This document shows positions 34,564-43,968 of a stretch of DNA of 64,000 nucleotides, one piece after another. The DNA is taken from assembly GCA_038137215.1 (NCBI GenBank), contig JAYQBG010000008.1, forward strand, positions 51,392 to 115,391, read 5' to 3'. The notes under the pieces are model-generated. The model saw nothing but the letters and a program-made list of their open reading frames with translations, was not told the DNA's origin and made no database searches. The position numbers were made by a program, and so were the translations under genes. This DNA is from JABJAG01 sp038137215. Its GTDB lineage: Bacteria; Pseudomonadota; Alphaproteobacteria; UBA6615. How positions within the stretch are numbered: the stretch's first letter is position 1; each line of letters opens with the position of its first letter.

Positions 34564-35403
34564 CTATTCCGCCGCCGCCCTGGTTTCCGCTTCGAGAATT
34601 TCATAGACCACCGCGCACTCGTCCTCGAGGCGGCCGGCCTTTTCGATCTTCTTGTAGTAGTCGTTGCACAGCCGCAGGATCGGCGCGGACAGGCCCAGTT
34701 CGTCGGCCTGTGCCGCCACGATATCGAGATCCTTCCAGAGCAGCTTGCTCGGCCCCGCGCAGGGCTGCCAGGCGCGATCCTTGATGATGCCCGACCGGAT
34801 GTTGAACACCGTCGATCCGGCCGCGCTGGTCCCGACAATATCGATCATCAGTTGCGGGTCGAGCCNNNNNNNNNNGAAGTTGATCATCAGCTTGAGTTTG
34901 ATACCGGTTCCGTACTCACCCACATAGAAGGTCTTGGGGCAGATATGCTCCAGGACGGGCTTCACAGCCTCACAACGGGCGTCATCACCGCTCATCATGA
35001 TCACGCCGTTGCCAGCCCGAATGATGGGCTGGGTGCCGCTGACCGGGCAGTCGAGAATGGTCGCGGGGCCCGCCTCGACCTTGGCCCGGATAGCCTCCTT
35101 GTCCGCCACACCGAAGGTGTTCATCTCAACGATGGTCAGCCCCTCATGGACGCCCGCCAGCAACCCGTCCGGACCGTCCAGCGCCTCGTGGGACGCCGAT
35201 ACATTGGGCAGGGTGGAGATCACGATATCGCAGGTTTCGGCCAGTTCGCGGGCAGTCTCGACAAGCTTGCCGCCCTCGTCGGGAAAATCCTCGGTGCTCG
35301 GTCGCCGCACCGCGTAACACACATGCCCGGCCGGCATCAGCTTCTCTGCCGAAACCCGGCCGATCAGACCCAGTCCCAGAATTCCGATTTTCTCTACCAT
35401 CAT
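34564..35403 (-). CDS. 3-Hydroxyisobutyrate dehydrogenase-family NAD(P)-dependent reductase (contains assembly gap)
   Basis: The N-terminal Rossmann motif is IGILGLGLIGRVSAEKLM and the substrate-side motif is DCPVSGTQPIIRAGNGVIMM, typical of the beta-hydroxyacid dehydrogenase family. The catalytic Lys region lies in YGTGIKLKLMINF, directly before ten N. After the gap the frame continues LDPQLMIDIVGTSAAGSTVF. Homologues have about 24 residues in this interval where only four unknown codons are shown, so the true gap is larger than ten bases. The family reduces or oxidises 3-hydroxy acids and semialdehydes. It is last in a minus-strand operon after an IclR regulator and a two-subunit ThDP decarboxylase. 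Confidence 0.83.
   Translation of the reverse strand: MMVEKIGILGLGLIGRVSAEKLMPAGHVCYAVRRPSTEDFPDEGGKLVETARELAETCDIVISTLPNVSASHEALDGPDGLLAGVHEGLTIVEMNTFGVADKEAIRAKVEAGPATILDCPVSGTQPIIRAGNGVIMMSGDDARCEAVKPVLEHICPKTFYVGEYGTGIKLKLMINFXXXXLDPQLMIDIVGTSAAGSTVFNIRSGIIKDRAWQPCAGPSKLLWKDLDIVAAQADELGLSAPILRLCNDYYKKIEKAGRLEDECAVVYEILEAETRAAAE
34866..34875. other. Assembly gap (ten N)
   Basis: Ten undetermined bases inside the 3-hydroxyisobutyrate dehydrogenase-like gene. Comparison with the family suggests that roughly 50-60 bases are missing, so ten is a placeholder. It marks the surrounding region as poorly resolved. Confidence 0.95.
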
Positions 35404-35414
35404 CTTCTCCCGTG

Positions 35415-36005
35415 TCAGGGTGCGGTGCCCAGAACCGCCTCGCGGAACCGGGATCGCAGCCATGCGCCATCGCGGGCGGGCAGAACCTTGGGGTGCTCGC
35501 CCGCATCGATCTTGATATTGGCAAACAACGGACCCTCTGTCCGGTGCAGCCGTTCGGCCAGCGTACCGACCCCGTTCATGTCGCGGATATGGTCGGGAGC
35601 CTCGATGCCGCAGGCGCGCGCCACACCCACGAGATCGACCCCATGGGCAATCGCGGTCAGCTGCGCGCCGGTTTCCCCGTAACGCTCGTTGTCCAGCACG
35701 ACCACCGACAGGTTTTTCGGCTGTTTTGTCCCGATGGTCGCAAGCGCGCCAATCCCCATCAGCATGTCCCCGTCGCCCGTCAGGGCCAGCACCGGGCGTT
35801 TGGGTTGCGCGAGCGCCAGACCCAGCGCCATGGCCGCCGTTCCGCCCATCGCGCCCCAGAGATAGAAGTTGCGGGGATCGTCCCCGGCCGCGGCCGCATC
35901 ATAGGTCGCCGAGCCCAGCCCCGTGACCACAAGAAGGTCGCGGCGATCGCGCAGCAGTGCCGCAACGGTTTCGCGCCGGTCCAGCAGCGGCAGGACATCC
36001 GTCAT
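35415..36005 (-). CDS. ThDP-dependent 2-oxoacid decarboxylase, beta (cofactor-binding) subunit
   Basis: This 196-residue protein has the C-terminal ThDP-binding fold with the GDG...N motif: LALTGDGDMLMGIGALATIG, then NLSVVVLDNERYGETGAQLT. The size and split form match sulfopyruvate or phosphonopyruvate decarboxylase subunits (ComE/Ppd type). The partner with the N-terminal domain is encoded just upstream, one base apart. It probably decarboxylates a 3-substituted pyruvate to the aldehyde, which the adjacent dehydrogenase could then reduce. Sulfopyruvate is a reasonable substrate guess, but no sulfonate-specific gene such as xsc is in the window. Confidence 0.85.
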   Translation of the reverse strand: MTDVLPLLDRRETVAALLRDRRDLLVVTGLGSATYDAAAAGDDPRNFYLWGAMGGTAAMALGLALAQPKRPVLALTGDGDMLMGIGALATIGTKQPKNLSVVVLDNERYGETGAQLTAIAHGVDLVGVARACGIEAPDHIRDMNGVGTLAERLHRTEGPLFANIKIDAGEHPKVLPARDGAWLRSRFREAVLGTAP

Positions 36006-36006
36006 C

Positions 36007-36528
36007 TCAGTCCTCCGCCATGAAGTCTTTGCGCCCGATCAGACGCTGGGAGAGCAGCACGGCAGAGGCGAGCATGCCGTCATAGGATTGGGCGATGGCC
36101 GCCTCCAGCATGGGTCCCGCATCTGCGGGTTTATCGACCCGATGGACCTGCAGGTTCATCCGGTTCAGGACATCAGGCGTCGCCAGCCCCATGGGCGCCT
36201 GCCACGGATTAAACTCCCCCCATTCGCCCCGCATGGTGATGAGCGTGACAAAAGGCATGCGGCAGTTCTCGATCAGCGAGAACATGTTCACGCAATTGCC
36301 GACACCCGAGGACTGCATCAGCAAAACGCCGCGATCCCCGCCCAGCCAGGCGCCGGCCAGCAAGGCCACGCCTTCTTCCTCGGTGGTCAGCACCGTGGTG
36401 ACCATTCCGGGATCGGCCTCGCAGCGTTCGATCAGCCGCGAATGGCCGGCATCGGGGACATAGGCCACCTGACGCACCTTCTGGCGCACGAGAGTGTCAT
36501 AGAGTGCATCCTGCCAAGTTTCGCTCAC
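36007..36528 (-). CDS. ThDP-dependent 2-oxoacid decarboxylase, alpha subunit
   Basis: The 173-residue protein is the N-terminal ThDP-enzyme domain: VRQVAYVPDAGHSRLIERCE, TTEEEGVALLAGAWLGGDRG (with the conserved Glu that activates ThDP) and VLLMQSSGVGNCVNMFSLIE. It pairs with the beta subunit encoded downstream, as in ComD/ComE sulfopyruvate decarboxylase and phosphonopyruvate decarboxylase. Its start overlaps the IclR stop by 4 bp, so the regulator and enzyme are co-translated. Cytosolic. Confidence 0.85.
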   Translation of the reverse strand: MSETWQDALYDTLVRQKVRQVAYVPDAGHSRLIERCEADPGMVTTVLTTEEEGVALLAGAWLGGDRGVLLMQSSGVGNCVNMFSLIENCRMPFVTLITMRGEWGEFNPWQAPMGLATPDVLNRMNLQVHRVDKPADAGPMLEAAIAQSYDGMLASAVLLSQRLIGRKDFMAED

Positions 36529-37280
36529 AGGCTGCTTCCCAGGGCCTGCAGCCTGTCGCGTGCGGCCAGTAGCCGGGCCGCCTGCAATTCCTCGTCCCCT
36601 TCCATTCGTACCAGCGGTGCGGCAATGGCCACGCCGAAGACATCGCCGTAGACTTCAGCGGTCGTTGCAATGCCCATCACATCGACGACGTTTTCACCCT
36701 TGGTCACGAAGTATCCCTTCGCGATACCCGCGCTCAGATCGGCTTCCAGCGCCACACGGTCCACGATCGTGTTCGGCGTGTGAGTGTCCATGGGCAGGCG
36801 TGCAATTTCCGCAGCACGTTCACCGGGATCAAGACGTCCGAGAAACGCCTTGCCGATGGCGCTCGAATGCAGCGGCTTGATGCCGCCGACCCCCGCCGAG
36901 TAACGCACCGTCTGTCCCCCCTGGATCACGTCCAGATAGAGCACACCCTCCCCCTGCCGGCGGCCGAGCAACACGGTTTCATTCGACTTGTCACGGAGCG
37001 ATTCAAGAATCGGGACAATGCTCTCCAGAACCGGGTCGTGGTTCGATATGACGGTCGCGATTTCGAGCAAACGCTTTGTCGGGTAAATCGCGCGGCTCTG
37101 CTCGGATGTGTAGAGGTAACCCATGGCGCCGAGGGTGCGCACCAACCCGTGGCAACTGCTGATCGGCGCGGAAAGGCTTTCGGCAATCTGGGTGAGCGTC
37201 ATCGGCCCCTTGCGACGCGCAAAGGCTTCGAAAAGATTGACGGTCCGGACTGCCGTCTTGACGCCTTCATTCATATCCAT
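36525..37280 (-). CDS. IclR-family transcriptional regulator
   Basis: The 251-residue protein has the IclR winged helix (residues ~8-70: VNLFEAFARRKGPMTLTQIA, ISSCHGLVRTLGAMGYLYTS) and the C-terminal effector-binding domain (VRYSAGVGGIKPLHSSAIGK, GYFVTKGENVVDVMGIATTA, VFGVAIAAPLVRMEGDEELQ). It heads the operon with the ThDP decarboxylase and dehydrogenase and probably regulates it in response to a pathway acid. The leader (37281-37408) carries a GC-rich hairpin CCGCC-TTCTG-GGCGG before the divergent sthA-like gene. Confidence 0.9.
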   Translation of the reverse strand: MDMNEGVKTAVRTVNLFEAFARRKGPMTLTQIAESLSAPISSCHGLVRTLGAMGYLYTSEQSRAIYPTKRLLEIATVISNHDPVLESIVPILESLRDKSNETVLLGRRQGEGVLYLDVIQGGQTVRYSAGVGGIKPLHSSAIGKAFLGRLDPGERAAEIARLPMDTHTPNTIVDRVALEADLSAGIAKGYFVTKGENVVDVMGIATTAEVYGDVFGVAIAAPLVRMEGDEELQAARLLAARDRLQALGSSL

Positions 37281-37408
37281 GAAGCAAATTTTTGATCTGT
37301 GAATGTATCCGAGTCAATCCACGTCTCTATCGCCGTGAGCCGCCTTCTGGGCGGCGGCTGGCAACAAAACCTTAACCGAAACCATTAAAGCTACGCTCAG
37401 GGTCAATT

Positions 37409-38881
37409 TTGCCCGTGCAGATCGGGATTTTGACAGTGCCGGATACATTGAACCACGAGGCGTCGGACCAAGACGCCCGGCAAACCTTTGACTACGATCT
37501 GGTTGTGCTGGGATCCGGCCCGGCCGGACAACGCGCGGCGATTCAGGCCGCCAAGCTGGGCAAGCATGTCGCCGTCATCGAAAAGCGCGCGGTGGTTGGT
37601 AGTGTGTGCATCAACACCGGCACCATTTCCTCCAAGACCCTGCGCGAAGCCGCGCTGCATCTATCCGGATTTCTGCACCGCAACGTTTACGGCTCGGCCT
37701 ATTCGGTGAAGCAGGACATCACCATGTCGGATCTGATGATGCGGACCGACCATGTGATCCGCACCGAAATCGATGTGACCCATCACTAGTTAAGGCGCAA
37801 CGGCATTGAGGTTTTGTCGGCATCTGCCTCGTTCTCGGGGCCCGACACCATCCGCCTCGACTTCGCCGACGGGCGTGGCGAACGCGAGGTATCTACCGAC
37901 AAGGTGGTGATCGCGGTCGGCACGGAATGTACCCGCGCGCCCGAAATCCCGTTTGACGGACAAACCATCTTCACCAGCGACGACGTGCTATCCCTCGAGG
38001 ACATTCCGCGCTCACTAGCCATCATCGGCGCCGGGGTGATCGGGCTGGAATATGCGACGATCTTTGCCACGCTGGGGGTTCGCGTGACCCTGAGCGACAA
38101 GCGTACCAACCTGCTCGACTTTGTGGACGGAGAGATCACAGACGCACTCGCCTATCTGATGCGTCAGCATCGGGTGGCCCTGCGGCTGGGGGAAGGCGTC
38201 GAACGCGTCAGCCGTTGTGACAAAAACAATGGCCCACGCGTGCGGATCGATCTCGAAAGCGGCAAGCAGATCTACACCCAAAAGGCGCTCTACAGCATCG
38301 GGCGGACCGGCGCGACGGGCGAGCTCGATCTGGCGGCAGCCGGGCTGGGAACCGACGAACGCGGCCGGGTCACCGTTGACGCCAATTATCGCACCGAGGT
38401 CGCGAACATCTATGCGGCCGGCGACGTGATCGGCTTTCCCAGCCTTGCCTCCACCTCGATGGAACAGGGCCGCCTCGCCGCCTGTCACGCCTTCGGGGAA
38501 AACGCGCAATCATTCGCCGAACTGTTTCCCTACGGCATCTACACGATCCCCGAAATCTCGGTGATCGGCGCCAATGAGGAGGAACTCACCCGCGAGGGTG
38601 TGCCCTACGAAGTCGGCAAGGCGTTCTACAAGGAAATCGCACGCGGCCAGATCATCGGCGACCATACGGGCACGCTGAAGATATTGTTCCGCACCGAGAC
38701 CCGCGAAGTTCTCGGTGTCAGCATCCTCGGCGAAGGAGTAGCCGAGTTGATCCAGATCGGTCAGGCCGTGATGGCCCACAAGGGCACCATCGACTACTTC
38801 GTGGACACGGTGTTCAACTATCCCACGCTCGCCGAATGCTACAAGAGGGCGGCGTTCGACGGCCTGAACCGGCTGGAATAA
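37409..38881 (+). pseudogene. sthA: Soluble pyridine nucleotide transhydrogenase (SthA-like) with an amber stop
   Basis: A single frame encodes a complete flavoprotein disulfide-reductase homologue of the SthA type: FDYDLVVLGSGPAGQRAAIQ, VVGSVCINTGTISSKTLREA, AIIGAGVIGLEYATIFATLG, YAAGDVIGFPSLASTSMEQG and the dimer interface FNYPTLAECYKRAAFDGLNR. TAG at 37787-37789 breaks it after RTEIDVTHH, directly before LRRNGIEVLSASASFSGPDT. Homologues have His-Gln-Leu there, so CAG to TAG is the simplest lesion. The intact enzyme equilibrates NADPH/NAD+ with NADP+/NADH. The start is uncertain: the open frame offers only TTG and GTG codons (37409, 37415, 37430, 37436). Everything except the one codon looks functional. 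Confidence 0.86.
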
Positions 38882-38896
38882 GCGCCACCTGTCGGT

Positions 38897-39490
38897 TCAG
38901 GCCATCCCCAGACCTGCCTCGGTACGGTCGAGGATGATCGGAACCACCAAATCTTCCTCATCGTCGAGATGCCGCTGCAGCCCCTTGTCGAGCCGCTCCA
39001 GATCGTCGCGCATGCGGGGCACCAGCCCCATCACCTCATCCGGCTTGTCCCGGATAGCCGCATCCAGCGCCACGATGGTGTCATAGGCGCCGCGCAGCCG
39101 GTCGTGGATAGTGGTGTGATCGCCCTCCAGCAGAGCGATGCCTTTCTCCATCCGCGCATCGGCCCGGGCGAGCAGCGGGAAGTAGTGATACTCCTCCACC
39201 TTGTGGTGGGTATCGAGCTCGCCCAGAAAGAAACTCGCGCGCGGCATGAACCAGTCGTGGAAGCCCTGGGGATCGACCTGTGCGGATTCCAGCTTTTCGC
39301 AGGCATCGCGCAGCCCTTCCCCGAACTCCCGGAACATCGTGTGACGCGCCAGCCAGAACTGGCACCACTGCCCGTTGTTGGGGTGGCTTTCCCATGTGGA
39401 ACGCGGATGCGCCGGCAGCAGAAATGCGTAATCCGCCGGCAGGGCGGTGCGCGCATTGAGGGCGAGTTCGGTAGGTACGGCGTTGGTCAT
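38897..39490 (-). CDS. Hemerythrin HHE-domain protein
   Basis: The start at 39490 gives MTNAVPTELALNARTALPAD; the longer open frame upstream crosses an intergenic palindrome and is not coding. The 197-residue all-helical protein has the metal-ligand pattern of hemerythrins: WLARHTMFREF, FHDWFMPRASFF, ELDTHHKVEEYHYFPLLARA, LLEGDHTTIHDRLRGAY and LQRHLDDEEDLVVPIILDR. Such proteins bind a di-iron centre and O2, NO or reactive species. It is convergent with the sthA-like pseudogene at a distance of 15 bp. Physiological role unknown; an oxygen or nitrosative stress function is typical for the family. Confidence 0.88.
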   Translation of the reverse strand: MTNAVPTELALNARTALPADYAFLLPAHPRSTWESHPNNGQWCQFWLARHTMFREFGEGLRDACEKLESAQVDPQGFHDWFMPRASFFLGELDTHHKVEEYHYFPLLARADARMEKGIALLEGDHTTIHDRLRGAYDTIVALDAAIRDKPDEVMGLVPRMRDDLERLDKGLQRHLDDEEDLVVPIILDRTEAGLGMA

Positions 39491-39544
39491 GATCCGTGAG
39501 GGGATATACCAGGACGGCCCGGAAACAAAGACCTCGCGATCCCC

Positions 39545-39610
39545 CACCTCCCCCGATTCTCTGTGCTCACCACCCTCTCCTCCCGGGAGGAGAGGGTCGG
39601 GGCGAGGTGG
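39545..39610. repeat. GC-rich intergenic palindrome
   Basis: ACCCTCTCCTCCC and GGGAGGAGAGGGT meet to form a perfect 26-bp palindrome at 39572-39597. Outer arms CACCTCCCCC and GGGGCGAGGTGG extend it as an imperfect stem. It lies in the divergent gap (39491-39682) between the hemerythrin and flavin reductase genes and looks like another dispersed intergenic repeat type. Confidence 0.65.
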
Positions 39611-39682
39611 AGTTGCACCGGTTGCGAGGCGGGAATGCATCCGACACACTTGCACGCAAAGCAACACGTTCAGGGGAACTCC

Positions 39683-40336
39683 ATGGATTACCGTATTTTC
39701 AACAGCGACGAGATCGACCACCAGCAATGCTACCGACTGCTGATCGGTTCCATCGTGCCCCGGCCCATCGCCTGGGTGAGTTCCATGGACGAAGACGGCG
39801 TACCAAACTTGGCACCCTTCAGCTTCTTCTCCATCTGCTCGCACTACCCGCCGCTGGTCTCGATCACCGTGGGCGAGAAGGAAAAGGCCCACAAGGACAC
39901 CTCGGCCAATATCGCGGCCACCAAGGGCTATGTGATCCACACCGTCACCGAAGGATGGCAGGAACAGATGAACGCCAGTTCGGCCGCCCTGCCCCGCAAC
40001 GTCAACGAGTTCGAGACCATCGGCATCGACACCGTCCCGTCGGACCTGGTGGACGCCCCGCGTATCAAGGACTGCCCGGTCGCCATGGAGTGCGACTACC
40101 AGCAGACCATCGAGTTCGGAGATGACTGGAAGACCTATCTGGTGATCGGCAAGGTGCTGCGCTGGCATGTGCGCGAGGATCTGATGCTCGACGACAAATA
40201 CGTCAATCCGCACTTGCTCAAGCCCATCGGCCGCCTCGGCGGACCCCGCTACTGCCACACCGAAGATATCTTCGAGATGCAGGCGCCCTATGTGCAGCCC
40301 GATATCGGCCACCCGAACACGGGCGAGCGGAACTAG
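39683..40336 (+). CDS. Flavin reductase-like FMN-binding protein
   Basis: The ATG at 39683 follows AGGGG. The 217-residue protein has a split-barrel flavin reductase fold: YRLLIGSIVPRPIAWVSSMD, VPNLAPFSFFSICSHYPPLV, ITVGEKEKAHKDTSANIAAT and YLVIGKVLRWHVREDLMLDD, close to the family of conserved FMN-binding flavoproteins. It likely reduces FMN with NAD(P)H or acts as an FMN-dependent oxidoreductase in the cytosol. No partner monooxygenase is adjacent; a luciferase-like remnant lies 5 kb away. The gene is intact and isolated. Confidence 0.88.
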   Translation: MDYRIFNSDEIDHQQCYRLLIGSIVPRPIAWVSSMDEDGVPNLAPFSFFSICSHYPPLVSITVGEKEKAHKDTSANIAATKGYVIHTVTEGWQEQMNASSAALPRNVNEFETIGIDTVPSDLVDAPRIKDCPVAMECDYQQTIEFGDDWKTYLVIGKVLRWHVREDLMLDDKYVNPHLLKPIGRLGGPRYCHTEDIFEMQAPYVQPDIGHPNTGERN

Positions 40337-40347
40337 GTCAGTCGAGT

Positions 40348-40611
40348 TTAGCCATCATTGCGAGGCCAATGGCCGCGGAACACCGTGAGAACCACGGTTC
40401 CCTTGGCAAGCAGGTCAGCGGAACTGACGTCCTCGCCATCCGCATTTTTGAGGGTGAAGGGCGGCAGAGTGTCGCCGACCTTGATGGTCTGATCCATAAT
40501 TCCGGATTCGCGAAGTGCCTGGGTGGCAGCGCCCATCGTGGCGCGAACCTCCTCCGGCATTCGCTTGGCACCCGCGGCACTAATTTCCGCAAGATGTTCT
40601 TGCAGGCTCAT
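40348..40611 (-). pseudogene. Peroxiredoxin/AhpC-TSA-like protein truncated before its active site
   Basis: The 87-residue frame has the usual N-terminal helix (MSLQEHLAEISAAGAKRMPE) and the start of the thioredoxin fold: TIKVGDTLPPFTLKNADGED, LLAKGTVVLTVFRGHW. Homologues continue F-R-G-x-W-C-P-Y-C, but here the sequence changes exactly after the Trp to PRNDG and a TAA stop. The catalytic cysteine and the remaining ~120 residues are missing. The foreign end contains TCATTGCGAG (plus strand 40355-40364), the core of the dispersed palindrome also seen at 9515. A deletion or misjoin ending in that repeat is likely. The product cannot be a peroxidase. Confidence 0.82.
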
Positions 40612-40757
40612 ATTGGCCTCCTGTGAGAGTTTCGATTAAAAAGCACTTTCAAGCTAGGCCTGTTCAACGGTTCCGCCCAGCGTTTCGTGCGCTTTTCGGA
40701 CAACGTGCGGGCACAAGTCCTTTAACGCGTATCAATTCCAGCACCCGAGGCCTTCAG

Positions 40758-41681
40758 ATGACCGACCCGATCCAGATCCGCATGGGGGGCTACGGCCCGC
40801 AAACCACGACCCACAGCCGGGCCCTGAAATTCATCGGCGACAAGCTGGAAGCCCAGTTCGGGGACGGCGTCGATATCAAATACATCTGGAACATCATGGA
40901 CTTCGGCTACCGCGCCGATGAAATCCTGTGGCTGACCGAATGCGGCATCCTGACCATGTCCTATCAGTCCACCAGCTACCTGACGGACCGGGTGCCGGAA
41001 CTGAGCTTTGTCGATCTGCCCTTCCTGTTTCCCGATCTCGACAGCGCGCGAGCTGCCTTCGATGGCGATCTGGGCGCCTATCTGAACACCTGCATTGAGC
41101 GAGAGTACAACTACCGGATGCTCGGCTATTTCGAGAACGGCTTCCGGCACATCTCCAACAAGGAACGTGCGATCCACCTGCCCGGGGATCTGGCGGGCCT
41201 GAAGATCCGCATGCTGCCCAGCGACACCCATGTCCGCACCTTCGACCTGCTGGGGGCGGTTCCCCTGCGCATGGACCTGACCGAGGCCATCGAGGGCGTC
41301 ATCAACGGTACGCTCGACGCCCAGGAAAATCCGCTGGCCAATACCGTGACCTACGGCGTGCACAAGTATCACCCGTATCACACGCTTAGCGGCCATTTTT
41401 ATCTTTCCCGCGGCGTCTATGGGCATCGCGAGAGCATTGACAGCTGGCCCGAGGAACTGCGGACGGCCATGCACGAGGCCGTGCGCGAGGCGACCGCCTA
41501 TCAGCGCGGGCTGGCCGTGGAAGAGGAAGAGATCTCGCGTCAGGCGCTGGTGGAAGCGAATTGCGAGATCACGGAACTGACCGAGGACGAACGCGCCGAC
41601 TTCCGCGCCGCCGTCGCCCCCATGTACGACGAGGCCCGCGCTCGGTTCGGCGACACGATGTTCGACCTGCTGCCGAAATAG
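40758..41681 (+). CDS. TRAP-type (DctP family) solute-binding protein without signal peptide
   Basis: From the ATG at 40758 the 307-residue product starts directly at the first strand of the DctP fold (TDPIQIRMGGYGPQTTTHSR). Family features follow: WLTECGILTMSYQSTSYLTD, FVDLPFLFPDLDSARAAFDG, LGYFENGFRHISNKERAIHL, DLAGLKIRMLPSDTHVRTFD, EAIEGVINGTLDAQENPLAN and the long C-terminal helices. The Arg of KIRMLP is the conserved carboxylate-binding residue of TRAP receptors. The frame is open 45 codons further upstream (to GTG 40623), but that stretch is Arg-rich with no hydrophobic core. No membrane subunit genes are nearby. It may be a cytosolic carboxylate-binding protein or have lost its export signal. 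Confidence 0.82.
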   Translation: MTDPIQIRMGGYGPQTTTHSRALKFIGDKLEAQFGDGVDIKYIWNIMDFGYRADEILWLTECGILTMSYQSTSYLTDRVPELSFVDLPFLFPDLDSARAAFDGDLGAYLNTCIEREYNYRMLGYFENGFRHISNKERAIHLPGDLAGLKIRMLPSDTHVRTFDLLGAVPLRMDLTEAIEGVINGTLDAQENPLANTVTYGVHKYHPYHTLSGHFYLSRGVYGHRESIDSWPEELRTAMHEAVREATAYQRGLAVEEEEISRQALVEANCEITELTEDERADFRAAVAPMYDEARARFGDTMFDLLPK

Positions 41682-41702
41682 CTGAAAAAAACACGGGAAA
41701 GT

Positions 41703-41779
41703 TGGTAGGCCCGGCAGGATTCGAACCTGCGACATAACCGTTATGAGCGGTCCGTTCTAACCAGCTGAACTACGGGCCC
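41703..41779 (-). tRNA. tRNA with CAT anticodon, probably tRNA-Ile2 (lysidine type) rather than elongator Met
   Basis: The minus strand folds into a complete 77-nt cloverleaf: acceptor GGGCCCG with CGGGCCT, D-arm GTTC/GAAC, anticodon stem GACCG/CGGTT with loop CTCATAA (anticodon CAT), T-arm GCAGG-TTCGAAT-CCTGC, and an encoded CCA end. C4-G69 and C5-G68 favour recognition by TilS, hence isoleucine after lysidine modification. Elongator methionine cannot be excluded. The terminal pair is G1-U72, a wobble. Confidence 0.9.
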
Positions 41780-41819
41780 ACCGTGCCCGGACGGGATGGT
41801 TTTTATAGCACAGGATTCA

Positions 41820-41850
41820 AAAGAAAAGAGGCCGGCACAACGCCGGCCTC
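41820..41850 (-). terminator. Rho-independent terminator of rpoD
   Basis: GAGGCCGGC and GCCGGCCTC form a perfect 9-bp stem with a 5-base loop. In the minus direction it is followed by TTTTCTTTT. It lies 25 bases after the rpoD stop codon. Confidence 0.9.
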
Positions 41851-41875
41851 GTCCCGTTCGGATTCATGTCTGCAT

Positions 41876-43906
<2,031 letters not shown>

Positions 43907-43968
43907 AAGTATCCCTCGCTGCAGCGCCGGAAGACCCGGTGCGCATTCGATAAATCAGAAGTCTTTCG

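Noticed and set aside
12944..38881. Genome-wide reassignment of TAG to an amino acid
   Set aside because: Many intact genes here end in TAG (ligA, both cupin genes, the thioesterase, the aminopeptidase, prmA, uvrD), with no coding-like sequence beyond the stop.
39545..39610. Insertion sequence end or CRISPR-like repeat
   Set aside because: There is one isolated palindrome with no transposase, no spacers and no target duplication.
39491..40312. N-terminal extension of the hemerythrin protein by more than 270 codons
   Set aside because: The extension crosses an intergenic palindrome and the opposite flavin reductase gene, and the hemerythrin fold is complete from 39490.
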